A DNA stretch of 64,000 nt from Segatella copri (GTDB lineage: Bacteria; Bacteroidota; Bacteroidia; Bacteroidales; Bacteroidaceae): contig NZ_JAHOEA010000009.1 in the NCBI RefSeq assembly GCF_019127135.1, forward strand, positions 19,462-83,461, given 5' to 3'. Position 1 is the stretch's first letter; each line of letters opens with the position of its first letter. Below the pieces are notes generated by a model. That model was not told the DNA's origin, ran no database searches, and was given only the letters and a program-made list of their open reading frames with translations. Both the position numbers and the translations under genes were made by a program. Positions 17,010-26,800 of this stretch are shown here, piece by piece.

Positions 17010-19004
17010 TTATAAATTTTCAGCCTCTTGCAGCCAGATGGCAGATGCAGCATCACTAGGCATACGCCAGTCGCCACGAGGGCTGAGGCTTACGCTACCT
17101 ACTTTCGGACCGTCTGGCAGACAGCTGCGCTTGAACTGCTGATTGAAGAAACGGCGCACGAAGGTCTTCAGCCACTTTTTGATAGTCTCCTCATCATAGC
17201 TGTCTGGATCATTATCACTGATCTTTACACGCTCCAGTTCGGAATCAATAAATGCCTTCTTTGCCAACATGTAAATCTTGGCAGGACGGAAACCGAAACG
17301 CAGGAAATAGTAGAGGAAGAAATCATGCAGTTCGTATGGTCCCACCAAATCTTCCGTCTTCTGCTTGATATTTCCATTCTCATCTGCCGGAATCAACTCT
17401 GGACTGATAGGAGTGTCGATGATATCACGAAGAGTGATGCGGCTCTGTTCGTCTACCCCACTCTCAGCTACATGATTTACGAGATGACGGATCAGGGTCT
17501 TAGGAATGCTGGCATTCACGCCATACATACTCATGTGGTCGCCATTATAGGTGGCCCATCCTAATGCCAACTCAGAAAGGTCGCCGGTACCGATAACCAT
17601 ACCCCCCATCTTATTGGCTAAATCCATCAGGATCTGGGTACGTTCTCGAGCCTGGGAATTCTCGTAAGTCACATCATGTACACTGGCATCCTGACCGATA
17701 TCTTCAAAGTGTTGGGTTACCGCCTTGGCAATACTGATTTCCTTGATGGTGATACCGAGGCTCTGCATCAGCGAGATGGCATTGTTGTAGGTTCTGTCTG
17801 TAGTTCCGAAACCCGGCATGGTGACACCTACAATACCCTTGCGATTCATCTTGAGTTTGTCAAAAGCCTTTACGCAAACCAGCAAGGCCAGCGTAGAATC
17901 CAAACCACCGCTGATACCGATTACTACGGTCTTGGCATGGGTATGAACGATACGCTTGGCTAGTCCCATGAGTTGGATATTGAAAATTTCCTCGCAAGAG
18001 GCATTCATATCGCTGCTGGTAGGAATAAACGGATGAGGATTCACCTCACGTTCCAACACAAAATCGCGCTCATTCTCGGTTGGTTCGGCTTCGATATTTC
18101 GGATATTGAACTGACCGCCAAGAACAGAATATTTAATATTGCGCTGGGCATTCACATAAGTAGAATTCGTACGACGCTCGGTGCGGAGTTTCTCTACATC
18201 TATCTGTGAGATAACCATCTGCGGTTCAAGAGAGAAACGTTCACTCTGTGAAAGTAAAACTCCATTCTCATAAATCAGGGCATTTCCACCATAAACCACA
18301 TCCTGTGTACTCTCACCGAAACCACAGGAACTGTAGATATATCCGGTCATGGTACGGGCACTCTGCTGGCTGAGCAGACTCTTCAGATAATTATGTTTTC
18401 CGATGAGTTCGTCGCTTGCAGAAAGGTTGAAGATCAGATCTGCTCCAGCCAGCGCCAGTTTATTGCTAGGAGGAGCCGGAGCCCATACATCTTCACAGAT
18501 TTCCACACCAAACTGTACACCGTCGAACGTCTGGAATATCTGAACATCAGGCGTCAGTTTTACCTTATGTCCTGCATAACGAACTTCGCAATCTCTCAGG
18601 TCCTGAGCCGAGGCAAACCAGCGTTTCTCATAAAACTCGCTGTAGTTTGGAAGATATGTCTTCGGTACAATACCGAGAATCTGCCCATGCTGGATAACAA
18701 TACCACAATTGAGCAACAAGTCGCCCGCTATCACCGGCGCACCTACGATAGAGATGATATCGAGTTTGCGTGTGAAATCGAGCAACATCATCACCGCCTG
18801 CTCGGATGATTCGAGAAGCATCTGCTGGCGGAAGAGATCCTGACAGGAATAACCCGTAATAGAGAGTTCCGGGAATGTAATAATCTCTACACCCTTTCCC
18901 TCAGCCAGCGCTATCTGTTCCTCTATCTGCTGGGTATTGAAAATGACATCACCCACCTTTACGGCAGGGATGGCACTAGCTACCTTAATAAATCCGTACT
19001 TCAT
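17010..19004 (-). CDS. nadE: Glutamine-dependent NAD+ synthetase
   Basis: A 664-aa two-domain enzyme. The N-terminal nitrilase-like glutaminase (about residues 1-290) has the Glu in TFPELSITGYSCQDL and the catalytic Cys in GVEICEDVWAP. The C-terminal amidoligase has the PP-loop GISGGLDSTLALL and the ATP/NaAD contacts GTGDLSELALGW. Ammonia from glutamine amidates nicotinate adenine dinucleotide to NAD+. The long form matches glutamine-dependent enzymes of about 640-680 aa. It starts 6 bases after the stop of the Smr gene, so the two are co-transcribed. Confidence 0.95.
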   Translation of the reverse strand: MKYGFIKVASAIPAVKVGDVIFNTQQIEEQIALAEGKGVEIITFPELSITGYSCQDLFRQQMLLESSEQAVMMLLDFTRKLDIISIVGAPVIAGDLLLNCGIVIQHGQILGIVPKTYLPNYSEFYEKRWFASAQDLRDCEVRYAGHKVKLTPDVQIFQTFDGVQFGVEICEDVWAPAPPSNKLALAGADLIFNLSASDELIGKHNYLKSLLSQQSARTMTGYIYSSCGFGESTQDVVYGGNALIYENGVLLSQSERFSLEPQMVISQIDVEKLRTERRTNSTYVNAQRNIKYSVLGGQFNIRNIEAEPTENERDFVLEREVNPHPFIPTSSDMNASCEEIFNIQLMGLAKRIVHTHAKTVVIGISGGLDSTLALLVCVKAFDKLKMNRKGIVGVTMPGFGTTDRTYNNAISLMQSLGITIKEISIAKAVTQHFEDIGQDASVHDVTYENSQARERTQILMDLANKMGGMVIGTGDLSELALGWATYNGDHMSMYGVNASIPKTLIRHLVNHVAESGVDEQSRITLRDIIDTPISPELIPADENGNIKQKTEDLVGPYELHDFFLYYFLRFGFRPAKIYMLAKKAFIDSELERVKISDNDPDSYDEETIKKWLKTFVRRFFNQQFKRSCLPDGPKVGSVSLSPRGDWRMPSDAASAIWLQEAENL

Positions 19005-19010
19005 AATAAA

Positions 19011-20150
19011 TTACTTTATTGTTACCTGTGTAGCACCATAGCCATACTCCTGGAAAGAAGCATCCTGATAGATACAACTCTTATAGCGATAGTTCAACTC
19101 ATGAATGAGAGTCTGGCGCAACACGCCTTCACCCTTTCCATGAATAAAGATAATTTTCTGTCCCTTCTTTTTCTTATATTCTTCCATGGTCTTCTTAAAG
19201 ATATCCATCTGATAATGAAGGATATCGGCAGAATTCATTCCAGCAGTTGTTTCAAGCACTTCATCTGCATGAAGATCTATTACAACTGTACCATCATCCT
19301 TCTTGCTTTTCTTCTTGCTAGTGTTGGCAACAACCTTCTCATCCTTATACATCTGCTCTTTCAGGCGCTTGGAATCAATGACCAGCGGACGGGCAATCTC
19401 ATCGTTCTCAACAATCGTAAAGAGATAGGCTGGAGTCTCGAAGAAATCGTTCTCCTCGAAAAGATGAAGCTTATAGAATTTCACAGGATCGAGGCGGAAC
19501 TGAACATCTGTTGCCGGTTTCAGAAGGAATGGCTTGTCCTTCTTGTAGGCTATTATCTGGATGGCGATATGTTCCATCTCGTTTAGAGCCTCACGACCGA
19601 ATTCCTCGATGAAGAGTTTGGTGTTCGGTTCTATTTCTCCCTCAGCTTTCAGAGTCCATGCATTTCCCTCAGCCACGAGATAGGTATAGTGGAGATAGTA
19701 GTTGCTGTCATTCACCATATAGGTCTCGAAACGGGTATTGGTTACGTCCTTGATGTTGATAGGTACAAAGGCGAGATAAGCACTGAGTTTGTTGCCACCC
19801 GTACGTTCCTCAACCGGTTTCACAAAGGTTATCTCACGGTCGGCAGCATCATATTCCTCTACCTCCATATCCACGTCATCGTGATCATTCAAGATGGCCT
19901 TGATACTCCGGCAGTCCTGATGCAGTTCGGTATTAGCATGCTCCTCAGCCTTCTGCTGCGCATCCATCTTAGCCGAAATCATCTTGTCCATGGAGTATTC
20001 ATCCTGCTCCACCACAACTACCTCGTTGATAGGCATCGGAATCTCGAATCCATCTTCATCCTCAACGAGCACAATATTTTTACCTTGGAAGCCGGCAACC
20101 TTTCCGCCACCCACTTCGCTCAAGAATCTAACTTTATCTCCTTTTTTCAT
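19011..20150 (-). CDS. DUF2027 and Smr-domain protein
   Basis: A 379-aa protein. The N-terminus (MKKGDKVRFLSEVGGGKVAG) is a small beta barrel like the KOW/Tudor-like start of MutS2-associated proteins. The middle matches the Bacteroidota DUF2027 region, as far as I recall it. The C-terminal ~80 residues form an Smr domain with IDLHADEVLE and the signature FIHGKGEGVLRQTL. Smr domains are nicking endonucleases or RNA-binding modules, and recent work on Smr proteins links them to ribosome collision rescue. Which activity applies here is unknown. It is the first gene of a two-gene unit with nadE. Confidence 0.85.
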   Translation of the reverse strand: MKKGDKVRFLSEVGGGKVAGFQGKNIVLVEDEDGFEIPMPINEVVVVEQDEYSMDKMISAKMDAQQKAEEHANTELHQDCRSIKAILNDHDDVDMEVEEYDAADREITFVKPVEERTGGNKLSAYLAFVPINIKDVTNTRFETYMVNDSNYYLHYTYLVAEGNAWTLKAEGEIEPNTKLFIEEFGREALNEMEHIAIQIIAYKKDKPFLLKPATDVQFRLDPVKFYKLHLFEENDFFETPAYLFTIVENDEIARPLVIDSKRLKEQMYKDEKVVANTSKKKSKKDDGTVVIDLHADEVLETTAGMNSADILHYQMDIFKKTMEEYKKKKGQKIIFIHGKGEGVLRQTLIHELNYRYKSCIYQDASFQEYGYGATQVTIK

Positions 20151-20172
20151 AATCTATTAATAATTTGTAATT

Positions 20173-20181
20173 GCAAAGATA
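20173..20181 (-). promoter_or_regulatory. -7 element for smr-nadE
   Basis: The minus strand reads TATCTTTGC, 23 bp upstream of the Smr gene start. No properly spaced TTG is visible. Confidence 0.5.
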
Positions 20182-20276
20182 CAAAAGATATTGCAAAACA
20201 GGGCTTATTTTAATATTTTTAATGCTACTGATAAAAATAATCCTGTAAAAGATGCGCCATGTTAGATATTTTTCCG

Positions 20277-20285
20277 TATCTTTGC
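20277..20285 (+). promoter_or_regulatory. -7 element for ispE
   Basis: TATCTTTGC matches the Bacteroidota -7 consensus 42 bp upstream of ispE. No TTG is visible at the -33 spacing. Confidence 0.55.
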
Positions 20286-20327
20286 AAAGAAAAAGAAATA
20301 GTAACGAACCCTTTAAACTGAAAAGTT

Positions 20328-21188
20328 ATGATTACATTTCCTTGCGCCAAGATTAATCTTGGTTTAAATATAGTTAGCAAGCGGAAGGATGGATACCACA
20401 ATCTCGAAACTGTGTTCTACCCTATTCCGCTGACCGATGCACTTGAAATCAAGCTCATGGGCGATGAATTCCCTAGCGAAGTTCCTTGTGATTTGAAGAT
20501 TACAGGTAACGCGGTGGATTGCGACGAACAGAAAAATCTCGTTGTAAAGGCTTATAATCTCCTGGCTGCCGACTTCAGAATTCCACGCATCCATGCTCAC
20601 CTGGTGAAGCGTATTCCTTCGCAGGCTGGTTTGGGTGGCGGTTCTGCCGATGCAGCCTTCATGATTCGTTTGTTGGACGAGCGTTTCCGTCTCAACATCG
20701 GTAATCCGGAGATGGAAAGATATGCTGCCAAACTGGGCGCAGACTGTGCCTACTTCATTTCTGCAGACCCCGAAGATGGTGACACTGCATGCTATGCAGA
20801 AGGTATTGGAGAAGAACTGATGCCGGTAAGTGGTCCTGGCGATAATCTGAGGGGCTATCATTTGGTTGTGGTGAAGCGCGATGATATTGCCGTCAGCACC
20901 AAAGAGGCTTATGCAGCCATCACCCCACAGGCTCCAGCCAAATGTTGCCGCGACATCGTACGCCAGCCTATCGAGACTTGGAAAGAGGAACTTGTCAACG
21001 ATTTTGAGGCACCTATCTTCAAGATGCACCCGGAACTGGCTGAAATCAAACAGAAACTATACAACCTGGGCGCCGTATATGCAGCGATGAGTGGTAGCGG
21101 AAGTGCCATCTTCGGTATCTTCAAGCATAAACCTGCAAATATCGAGGAACAGTTCGAAGGAATGTTCTGTAAAATAATGAAACTTTAA
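20328..21188 (+). CDS. ispE: 4-diphosphocytidyl-2-C-methyl-D-erythritol kinase
   Basis: A 286-aa GHMP kinase that phosphorylates CDP-ME in the methylerythritol phosphate pathway to isoprenoids. The ATP-binding glycine loop is IPSQAGLGGGSADAAF, with GLGGGSAD near residues 101-108. The N-terminal CAKINLGLNIV and the C-terminal MSGSGSAIFGIF are family hallmarks. The length is normal. A DNA alkylation repair gene follows 27 bp later and probably shares its transcript. Confidence 0.95.
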   Translation: MITFPCAKINLGLNIVSKRKDGYHNLETVFYPIPLTDALEIKLMGDEFPSEVPCDLKITGNAVDCDEQKNLVVKAYNLLAADFRIPRIHAHLVKRIPSQAGLGGGSADAAFMIRLLDERFRLNIGNPEMERYAAKLGADCAYFISADPEDGDTACYAEGIGEELMPVSGPGDNLRGYHLVVVKRDDIAVSTKEAYAAITPQAPAKCCRDIVRQPIETWKEELVNDFEAPIFKMHPELAEIKQKLYNLGAVYAAMSGSGSAIFGIFKHKPANIEEQFEGMFCKIMKL

Positions 21189-21215
21189 TTTAGTTAATAG
21201 TTTACTCAAAATATA

Positions 21216-21830
21216 ATGAACGAAGAAACACATCAGAAACTGATGACTATCAAGCGAAGCTTCCGCTTGCTGATGAACGGTCCGGGATCGCAATCTATGC
21301 GCGATAAGGGACTGGGATATAAACTGAATTGGGGCGTACCATTCTATGAACTGAAAAAGATGGCTGAGGAATATGGTAAAGACTATGACCTGGCCATCGA
21401 ACTGTGGAAGGAAGATATCCGGGAATGCAAGATTCTGGCTACACTCATCATGCCTGCTGATAAGATGCTTCCTGAAATCACAGATTTATGGATGGAACAG
21501 GTACAGAGTCAGGAGATGGCAGAGATGCTTGCCTTCAACCTATTGCAGCACGTAGATTACGCGCCTGTTATCGCCTACCAGTGGATAGCGAGTGACAAGC
21601 CACTCTACGAGATTGCCGGTTTCCAGCTCCTGGCCCGTCTCTTTGCCAATGGAAAAGAGCCTAACGAGCGTGGCATCAACGAATTCCTGGATCAGGCTGC
21701 CGCAGCATTGCAGGGTGACAACATGGGAATAAAACATGCTGCCTCTAATGCGGTTCTCCGTTTCTGCGACTTCGGTGAAGATTTCGAACAAATTGCAAGA
21801 GGAGCACTCAAGGGTATCTACGAGATATAA
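21216..21830 (+). CDS. DNA alkylation repair protein (AlkD-like HEAT repeats)
   Basis: A 204-aa all-helical protein of the AlkD-like family (starts MNEETHQKLMTIKRSFRLLM; GLGYKLNWGVPFYELKKMAEEY and WKEDIRECKILATLIMP segments). AlkD enzymes excise alkylated purines using a stack of HEAT-like repeats. The protein is shorter than Bacillus AlkD (237 aa), and I cannot confirm the catalytic Asp/Trp set by eye, so glycosylase activity is inferred from family only. It follows ispE and ends just before a large palindrome. Confidence 0.82.
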   Translation: MNEETHQKLMTIKRSFRLLMNGPGSQSMRDKGLGYKLNWGVPFYELKKMAEEYGKDYDLAIELWKEDIRECKILATLIMPADKMLPEITDLWMEQVQSQEMAEMLAFNLLQHVDYAPVIAYQWIASDKPLYEIAGFQLLARLFANGKEPNERGINEFLDQAAAALQGDNMGIKHAASNAVLRFCDFGEDFEQIARGALKGIYEI

Positions 21831-21877
21831 TGGCTCTGCTGACGCAGTCAGAAACAGGCCACGACCCTGCTGAAATT

Positions 21878-21956
21878 ACGTCCCGACGTAGCATGGTGCT
21901 GCGTCCCGACATACAAAAAAATACGTCCCGATGCAGCAAATGCTACGTCGGGACGT
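21878..21956. terminator. Nested palindrome, likely bidirectional terminator or repeat element
   Basis: Outer arms ACGTCCCGACGTAGCAT (21878-21894) and ATGCTACGTCGGGACGT (21940-21956) are perfect over 17 bp. Inside, TGCTGC (21897-21902) pairs with GCAGCA (21933-21938). The octamer CGTCCCGA occurs three times. A T run follows (ATTTTTAT). It separates the AlkD-like gene (plus) from the Nudix gene (minus). Confidence 0.75.
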
Positions 21957-21978
21957 ATTTTTATGGCTATTTTCGTCA

Positions 21979-22482
21979 TTACATGAAATACTTCTGGTAT
22001 TCGTTTTCGAAATTCGGAGTGAAAACACCCTTGCCGATGTTTTCGCTGATTTCATCTTTTGTCCAGAATCTGCCACCGGCTAATTCTTCCTGGCTCGGTT
22101 TCACCTCGCCATCATATACACAACGATGTACGTAAACCAGTTCCTTTTCCCGCTGACTCTCAAAGACATAATGTCCCAGAGATTCCGGTTCAAAATCGGT
22201 GATACCCAATTCTTCCCTTACCTCGCGATGCAATGCCTGACTCACACTTTCGCCTAAATCTACATGACCGCCGCAGGCTGTATCCCATTTATCCGGCTGG
22301 ATATCCTTCCAGGCTGGACGATGCTGCAGATACAGATCACCCCGGCTGTTGAATACATGCAGATGAACAACCGGATGCAATATCTTGCTTCCGTCATGGG
22401 CATGACCGCGGGTAACAGCGCCCAGAATGTTGCCCATTTCATCTACTATCGGAAATTCCTCGTTCTTATTATCCATCATCAT
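21979..22482 (-). CDS. Nudix hydrolase
   Basis: A 167-aa protein beginning with three consecutive ATG codons, any of which may initiate. The Nudix box GHVDLGESVSQALHREVREELG fits GX5EX7REUXEEXGU (residues about 70-92). The HPVVHLHVFN and LYLQHRPAWKDIQPDKWD context resembles the YfcD/isopentenyl-diphosphate isomerase-like branch rather than MutT, so the substrate is a nucleoside or prenyl diphosphate that cannot be named here. It lies 87 bp downstream of the DPP III gene on the same strand. Confidence 0.88.
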   Translation of the reverse strand: MMMDNKNEEFPIVDEMGNILGAVTRGHAHDGSKILHPVVHLHVFNSRGDLYLQHRPAWKDIQPDKWDTACGGHVDLGESVSQALHREVREELGITDFEPESLGHYVFESQREKELVYVHRCVYDGEVKPSQEELAGGRFWTKDEISENIGKGVFTPNFENEYQKYFM

Positions 22483-22502
22483 TTTAAAAGTTTATAGTTA
22501 AC

Positions 22503-22546
22503 AGTTTATAGCGGCATCGCCGTATGGCAAGATTGCCCTATAAACT
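22503..22546 (-). terminator. Hairpin after the DPP III gene
   Basis: Arms AGTTTATAG (22503-22511) and CTATAAACT (22538-22546), with an internal GGCA...TGCC pairing. It lies between the DPP III stop and the Nudix start. It has no clear T run. Confidence 0.45.
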
Positions 22547-22569
22547 ATCAACTCTTAACTATTAACTTT

Positions 22570-24576
22570 CTAAAGCGTTCCATATTCATCAGAGTAGCGC
22601 AACATCTGGTCAACATAGCTCTCCTCATAATCCAATACCACGTCTGTAATTTCGCCTTCTTCATCCATCTCCAGCGTCATCTTCGGATTGATGAATCCCT
22701 TGTATGGAGCGAGATTCAGTTTCTTGTATCTTGCCAGTATCTCGCGATGCAATTCCGGATCAATATTTACGGCATACTTCTCAACCAACAGACGGGCAGC
22801 CTCGAAATCGCCCTCACTCTTGATGCGCTGAATTTCAGCAAGCAACTCGCCGAAGAGATGGCGAAGCTTGGCATAATCATTAATCTTCACATAAGTCTTC
22901 GTCGTAATGATATTGCCCTCGCTGTCCTTCAAAGCATCCTCGGCAGAAGCATAGTTCATATCCATCTTCACCAGTTCCACAGCACCCTCGGCATGCTCCA
23001 TCACCCACCAGGCTATCAGCGCACGGTTGCGCATGTGGGCTTCCTCTATCTTGTCGCCTTCCTTGATGCGGATAGTCTGGGTGAGCAGACCGTTCATCAG
23101 ATAACCATAATACTGAGCCTTGTATGCCTCATCATTCGGTGTCAGCCCCAGTTCTACCAATTTATGATCGGCTACATAATAGAGTCCGAAGAGATCGGCT
23201 CTCGCCTCTTCTATCGTACTGCCATACGCCTTCAGTGCATCGGGGTCGGTACCAGGCAAAAGCTGTCCGCTACCATGTCCCAGACACTCATGCAGGTCGG
23301 TATGCAGATCATCGGTAATATCCTCGTACTGATTCATCAGACTGATGGTATCCTCGTCGATAACGAATTCATCGCGGAAACCATTGCCCTGAGCAGCCTT
23401 GTTATATGCCTCGGTCAGGTTACCGATGGTCACACTCTTAGAACCATATTCCTGACGGATCCAGTTGGCATTCGGAAGATTGATGCCGATGGCAGAAGCA
23501 GGATATTCCTCGCCACCCAACATCGCAGCACAGATGACATTGGCTGTAACACCCTTCACCTCCGGCTTGCGGAAACGTGGGTCTACAGGTGAATGGTCCT
23601 CAAACCACTGGGCATTCTGACTGATGGTCTGGGTGCGCTTCGTAGCTTCAAGATCTTTATATTCTACAATGCCCTCCCAAGTACCTTTCAGCCCGAGCGG
23701 ATCGCCATACACTTCGATAAATCCGTTGATAAAATCAATCATTCCCTCGTGCTGCTGCACCCAGGCGATGCTGTAACGGTCGAAATCCTTGAGATCGCCT
23801 GTACGATAATACTTCACCAGGAGATCGATGAGATGTTTCTGTTCCTCATTTTCTGCATATTTCTGAGCACGGAGCAACCAGGAAACAATCTCCTTGATAG
23901 CTGCGCCATAGAGGCCGTCTTCTGTCCATTTCAACTCTACCAGTTCACCATTACGCTTGGTCAATTTAGAGTTCAGACCATAAGAAGGAGCCTGTTCGTT
24001 GCCATCTTCCTTCATTCTGGCATAGAAACGTTCAACTTCTGCCTGAGAAACATTCTCATAGAAATTGCAGGCAGAAGTCTGTACCAGATCCTCGCCATCC
24101 GTCTGATTCACACGCTTAGGCATGACTTCCGGATTGAAGATGACAGGCACCAGAATGCCCAACAGGTCTTCCTTGCTCTGACCCTTGGAAAGAGGCAGGT
24201 ATTCATCGGCTACAGCCTCAACCATCTCATAGAAAGATTCCTCTGAAAATCCTGGCACAAACTTTTCACATCCATAGTGATGATGGATGCCGCTGGCAAA
24301 CCAGACACGTTTCAGGTAAACTTCGAAAGCCTTGAAATCTTCGCTTTCTCGATTACCTTCGTAATGACGGTATACAGCCTCCAGGGTTTTACGGATGCGC
24401 AGATTATATTTGCCCTGCTGGTCGAAGGTGATATCACGTCCCAAGAGGGTTGCCTTCGACAAGCAATAAATATAAATTTTCTGTGTGAGCGACAGGTTTT
24501 CGAAACCCTTCAGCTCATAACGGAGCATCTGGATATCGGCAAATCGCTCTTGAGTGTTTACATTACATTTTGCCAT
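22570..24576 (-). CDS. Dipeptidyl peptidase III (M49 metallopeptidase)
   Basis: A 668-aa zinc exopeptidase that releases dipeptides from peptide N-termini. The zinc motif is HECLGH at residues 429-434, the Bacteroidota variant of HELLGH, and the third ligand region is EEARADLFGLYY. No signal peptide is seen, so a cytoplasmic location is likely (some relatives are exported). Relatives in Bacteroides are often misannotated as dihydrofolate reductase. The start is supported by a full promoter directly upstream and divergent from recQ. Confidence 0.93.
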   Translation of the reverse strand: MAKCNVNTQERFADIQMLRYELKGFENLSLTQKIYIYCLSKATLLGRDITFDQQGKYNLRIRKTLEAVYRHYEGNRESEDFKAFEVYLKRVWFASGIHHHYGCEKFVPGFSEESFYEMVEAVADEYLPLSKGQSKEDLLGILVPVIFNPEVMPKRVNQTDGEDLVQTSACNFYENVSQAEVERFYARMKEDGNEQAPSYGLNSKLTKRNGELVELKWTEDGLYGAAIKEIVSWLLRAQKYAENEEQKHLIDLLVKYYRTGDLKDFDRYSIAWVQQHEGMIDFINGFIEVYGDPLGLKGTWEGIVEYKDLEATKRTQTISQNAQWFEDHSPVDPRFRKPEVKGVTANVICAAMLGGEEYPASAIGINLPNANWIRQEYGSKSVTIGNLTEAYNKAAQGNGFRDEFVIDEDTISLMNQYEDITDDLHTDLHECLGHGSGQLLPGTDPDALKAYGSTIEEARADLFGLYYVADHKLVELGLTPNDEAYKAQYYGYLMNGLLTQTIRIKEGDKIEEAHMRNRALIAWWVMEHAEGAVELVKMDMNYASAEDALKDSEGNIITTKTYVKINDYAKLRHLFGELLAEIQRIKSEGDFEAARLLVEKYAVNIDPELHREILARYKKLNLAPYKGFINPKMTLEMDEEGEITDVVLDYEESYVDQMLRYSDEYGTL

Positions 24577-24595
24577 TTTTATCTGTTTTTACCAT

Positions 24596-24626
24596 GCAAA
24601 AGTAACACATTTTTTCCACATATCAA
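24596..24626 (-). promoter_or_regulatory. Promoter of the DPP III gene
   Basis: On the minus strand, TTG (24624-24626), a 19-base spacer, then TACTTTTGC (24596-24604), 20 bp before the start codon. Confidence 0.8.
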
Positions 24627-24719
24627 ACTTTTTCTCCTGTTTTTCTCTCTTTGCAAAGTTTTTTACTTGAAATAAGCACTTTTTCTTTGAGAAAACTTTT
24701 ATTTATGCAGATTATTCAT

Positions 24720-24728
24720 TACCTTTGC
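24720..24728 (+). promoter_or_regulatory. -7 element for recQ
   Basis: TACCTTTGC matches the -7 consensus, 55 bp upstream of the recQ ATG. No -33 TTG is found at the expected distance. Confidence 0.5.
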
Positions 24729-24783
24729 ATGAAAAACAAAACAAAAACATGCCGGTAAAGGCATAAATCATAAAACGGCAATC

Positions 24784-26646
24784 ATGCAGATAAACGAGAT
24801 ATTAAAAAGCTATTTTGGATACGATTCCTTCCGCCCCAACCAGGAAGCGATTATCAAAGAGGTAATGCAGGGACACGACTGTCTGGTTCTCATGCCGACT
24901 GGTGGTGGAAAGAGTCTGTGCTATCAGGTTCCCGCATTAGCAATGGAAGGTACCGCTGTAGTCATTTCACCGCTCATCAGTCTGATGCACGACCAGGTGG
25001 AGGCGCTCAAGGCAAACGGTATCCCGGCTGAGGCACTGAACAGCGGAAACGACACGACCGATGAACTTATCATCCGACGCCGATGCGAGAAGGGAGAACT
25101 GAAACTTCTTTATGTTTCGCCCGAAAAACTCATCAGCGAGATACCTTATTTATTCAGCAACATCAAGATTTCGCTCTTTGCCGTTGACGAGGCCCACTGT
25201 ATCAGCCAGTGGGGACACGATTTCCGTCCGGAGTATTCGCAGCTAGGCATGCTGCACGAGAATTTCCGCAATGTCCCGGTGATGGCGCTCACAGCTACAG
25301 CCGACAAGATAACACGCGAAGATATCATACGCCAGCTTCATCTCAATGGGCAGACGTTCGTAAGCAGTTTCGACCGCCCCAATCTCTCCCTCACCGTAAG
25401 ACAGGAGAGTACCAAAAAGGCAAAGCTCCAATACATCACCCGCTTCATCAGTAATCATCCGGAAGAAGCGGGCATCATCTACTGTCTCTCACGCAAGAAC
25501 ACCGAAATGGTGGCACAGGAACTTATCGATCTGGGTATCAATGCCGCAGCATATCATGCCGGAATGACTGCCCAGACCAGAGCATCGGTACAGGAGCGGT
25601 TCAAGATGGACCAGATCCAGGTGGTATGTGCTACCATCGCTTTCGGAATGGGCATCGACAAGAGTAATGTGCGCTGGGTAATCCACTATAATATGCCTAA
25701 AAGCATAGAGAGTTTCTATCAGGAAATAGGTAGAGCAGGAAGAGATGGAGCACCATCAGATACCGTGCTGTTCTATTCGATGGCCGACATCATCACCCTC
25801 CGTTCTTTCTGCGAAGACAGCGGACAGCGTGATGTGAACATGGAAAAACTGCGCCGCATGGAGGAATATGCCGAATCGAGAGTATGCCGACGACGCATTC
25901 TGCTGAATTATTTTGGCGAGACATCATCCTGCAACTGCGGCAACTGTGATGTTTGCAAGAATCCTCCACGCACCTTCGACGGCACCATCAGAGCCCAGAA
26001 AGCCCTGAGTGCCGTGGTCCGTTCAGGTGAGCATATTGCAGTAGGTACCTGCATCGAGATTCTGAGAGGCATGCATTCTTCTGCAGTTGTGAAAAACAAA
26101 TACAACGAGATGAAAACCTTCGGTGTGGGCAGGGATACAACATCTAAGGACTGGAATGCTTATCTGCTGCAGATGCTGCAGATGGGATTCTTCGAGATTG
26201 CCTACAACAACCACAACTACATGAAGGTTACCGATTTAGGCTGGAAGGTACTGAAGGGAGAACATCATGTTTCGCTGGCTTATATCGAAGAAGATGATAA
26301 AGCCACCCGTCCACAGAAAACGGTACGCAACAGGAAGGGCGCCATCGCCCAGCCGGGAAATCTCATTCCTGAGGTGCATGCCGAACGTGTCATCTTCCAG
26401 GAAGACTCGAAAGGCGTGGAAGACAAAGGGCTCTTTGAACACCTCAGAAAGATACGCAAGAACTTAGCCGACGAACAGGGTTATCCTCCATATATCGTAC
26501 TCAGCGACAAGAGCCTTCATGAACTCGCAAGAATGAAACCTACCACCAAGAATGCCATGAGTCTGATCAGTGGTATCGGAGAATTCAAGCTCAACAAATA
26601 TGGCGACACCTTCATCAAGGCTATCAGGAAATATACAGGACTATAA
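24784..26646 (+). CDS. recQ: ATP-dependent DNA helicase RecQ
   Basis: A 620-aa 3'-5' superfamily 2 helicase. Motif 0 is YDSFRPNQ, Walker A is [12 protein letters not shown] (about residues 37-48), the DEAH box is at 135-138 with the aromatic-rich loop [13 protein letters not shown], and the arginine-finger motif VI is [10 protein letters not shown]. The RecQ-Ct zinc cluster CNCGNCDVC starts at residue 383. A winged helix and a C-terminal HRDC domain ([15 protein letters not shown]) follow. RecQ acts in recombinational repair and stalled-fork processing. The architecture is complete. Confidence 0.95.
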   Translation: MQINEILKSYFGYDSFRPNQEAIIKEVMQGHDCLVLMPTGGGKSLCYQVPALAMEGTAVVISPLISLMHDQVEALKANGIPAEALNSGNDTTDELIIRRRCEKGELKLLYVSPEKLISEIPYLFSNIKISLFAVDEAHCISQWGHDFRPEYSQLGMLHENFRNVPVMALTATADKITREDIIRQLHLNGQTFVSSFDRPNLSLTVRQESTKKAKLQYITRFISNHPEEAGIIYCLSRKNTEMVAQELIDLGINAAAYHAGMTAQTRASVQERFKMDQIQVVCATIAFGMGIDKSNVRWVIHYNMPKSIESFYQEIGRAGRDGAPSDTVLFYSMADIITLRSFCEDSGQRDVNMEKLRRMEEYAESRVCRRRILLNYFGETSSCNCGNCDVCKNPPRTFDGTIRAQKALSAVVRSGEHIAVGTCIEILRGMHSSAVVKNKYNEMKTFGVGRDTTSKDWNAYLLQMLQMGFFEIAYNNHNYMKVTDLGWKVLKGEHHVSLAYIEEDDKATRPQKTVRNRKGAIAQPGNLIPEVHAERVIFQEDSKGVEDKGLFEHLRKIRKNLADEQGYPPYIVLSDKSLHELARMKPTTKNAMSLISGIGEFKLNKYGDTFIKAIRKYTGL

Positions 26647-26662
26647 CAGGAGAATATCTCCG

Positions 26663-26800
26663 AATGATAATTTCATAACCTTCGGAGATAATTTCGTAAC
26701 CTTCGGAGATAATTTTATAACTAAGGGAGATATTCTCATAACTAAGGGAGATAATACCCGTAACTAAGGGAGATAGCATTCGTAACTAAGGGAGATAAAA
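26663..26800. repeat. 21-22 bp tandem repeat array downstream of recQ
   Basis: About six degenerate units, each beginning GGAGATA and ending in ACTAAG or ACCTTC, with starts at 26684, 26705, 26726, 26747, 26769 and 26791. The first three spacings are exactly 21 bp and the next two are 22 bp. It fills the space between recQ and the convergent terminator. There are no spacers, so it is not a CRISPR array. Confidence 0.85.

Noticed and set aside
22570..24576. Dihydrofolate reductase, a label often attached to relatives
   Set aside because: The protein is 668 aa with the zinc motif HECLGH and an EEARAD third-ligand region, which define the M49 dipeptidyl peptidase III family.
26570..26767. Coding of a heptapeptide-repeat protein over the array after recQ
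   Set aside because: The frame overlaps the end of recQ, the 22-bp units break the frame, and there is no start signal.
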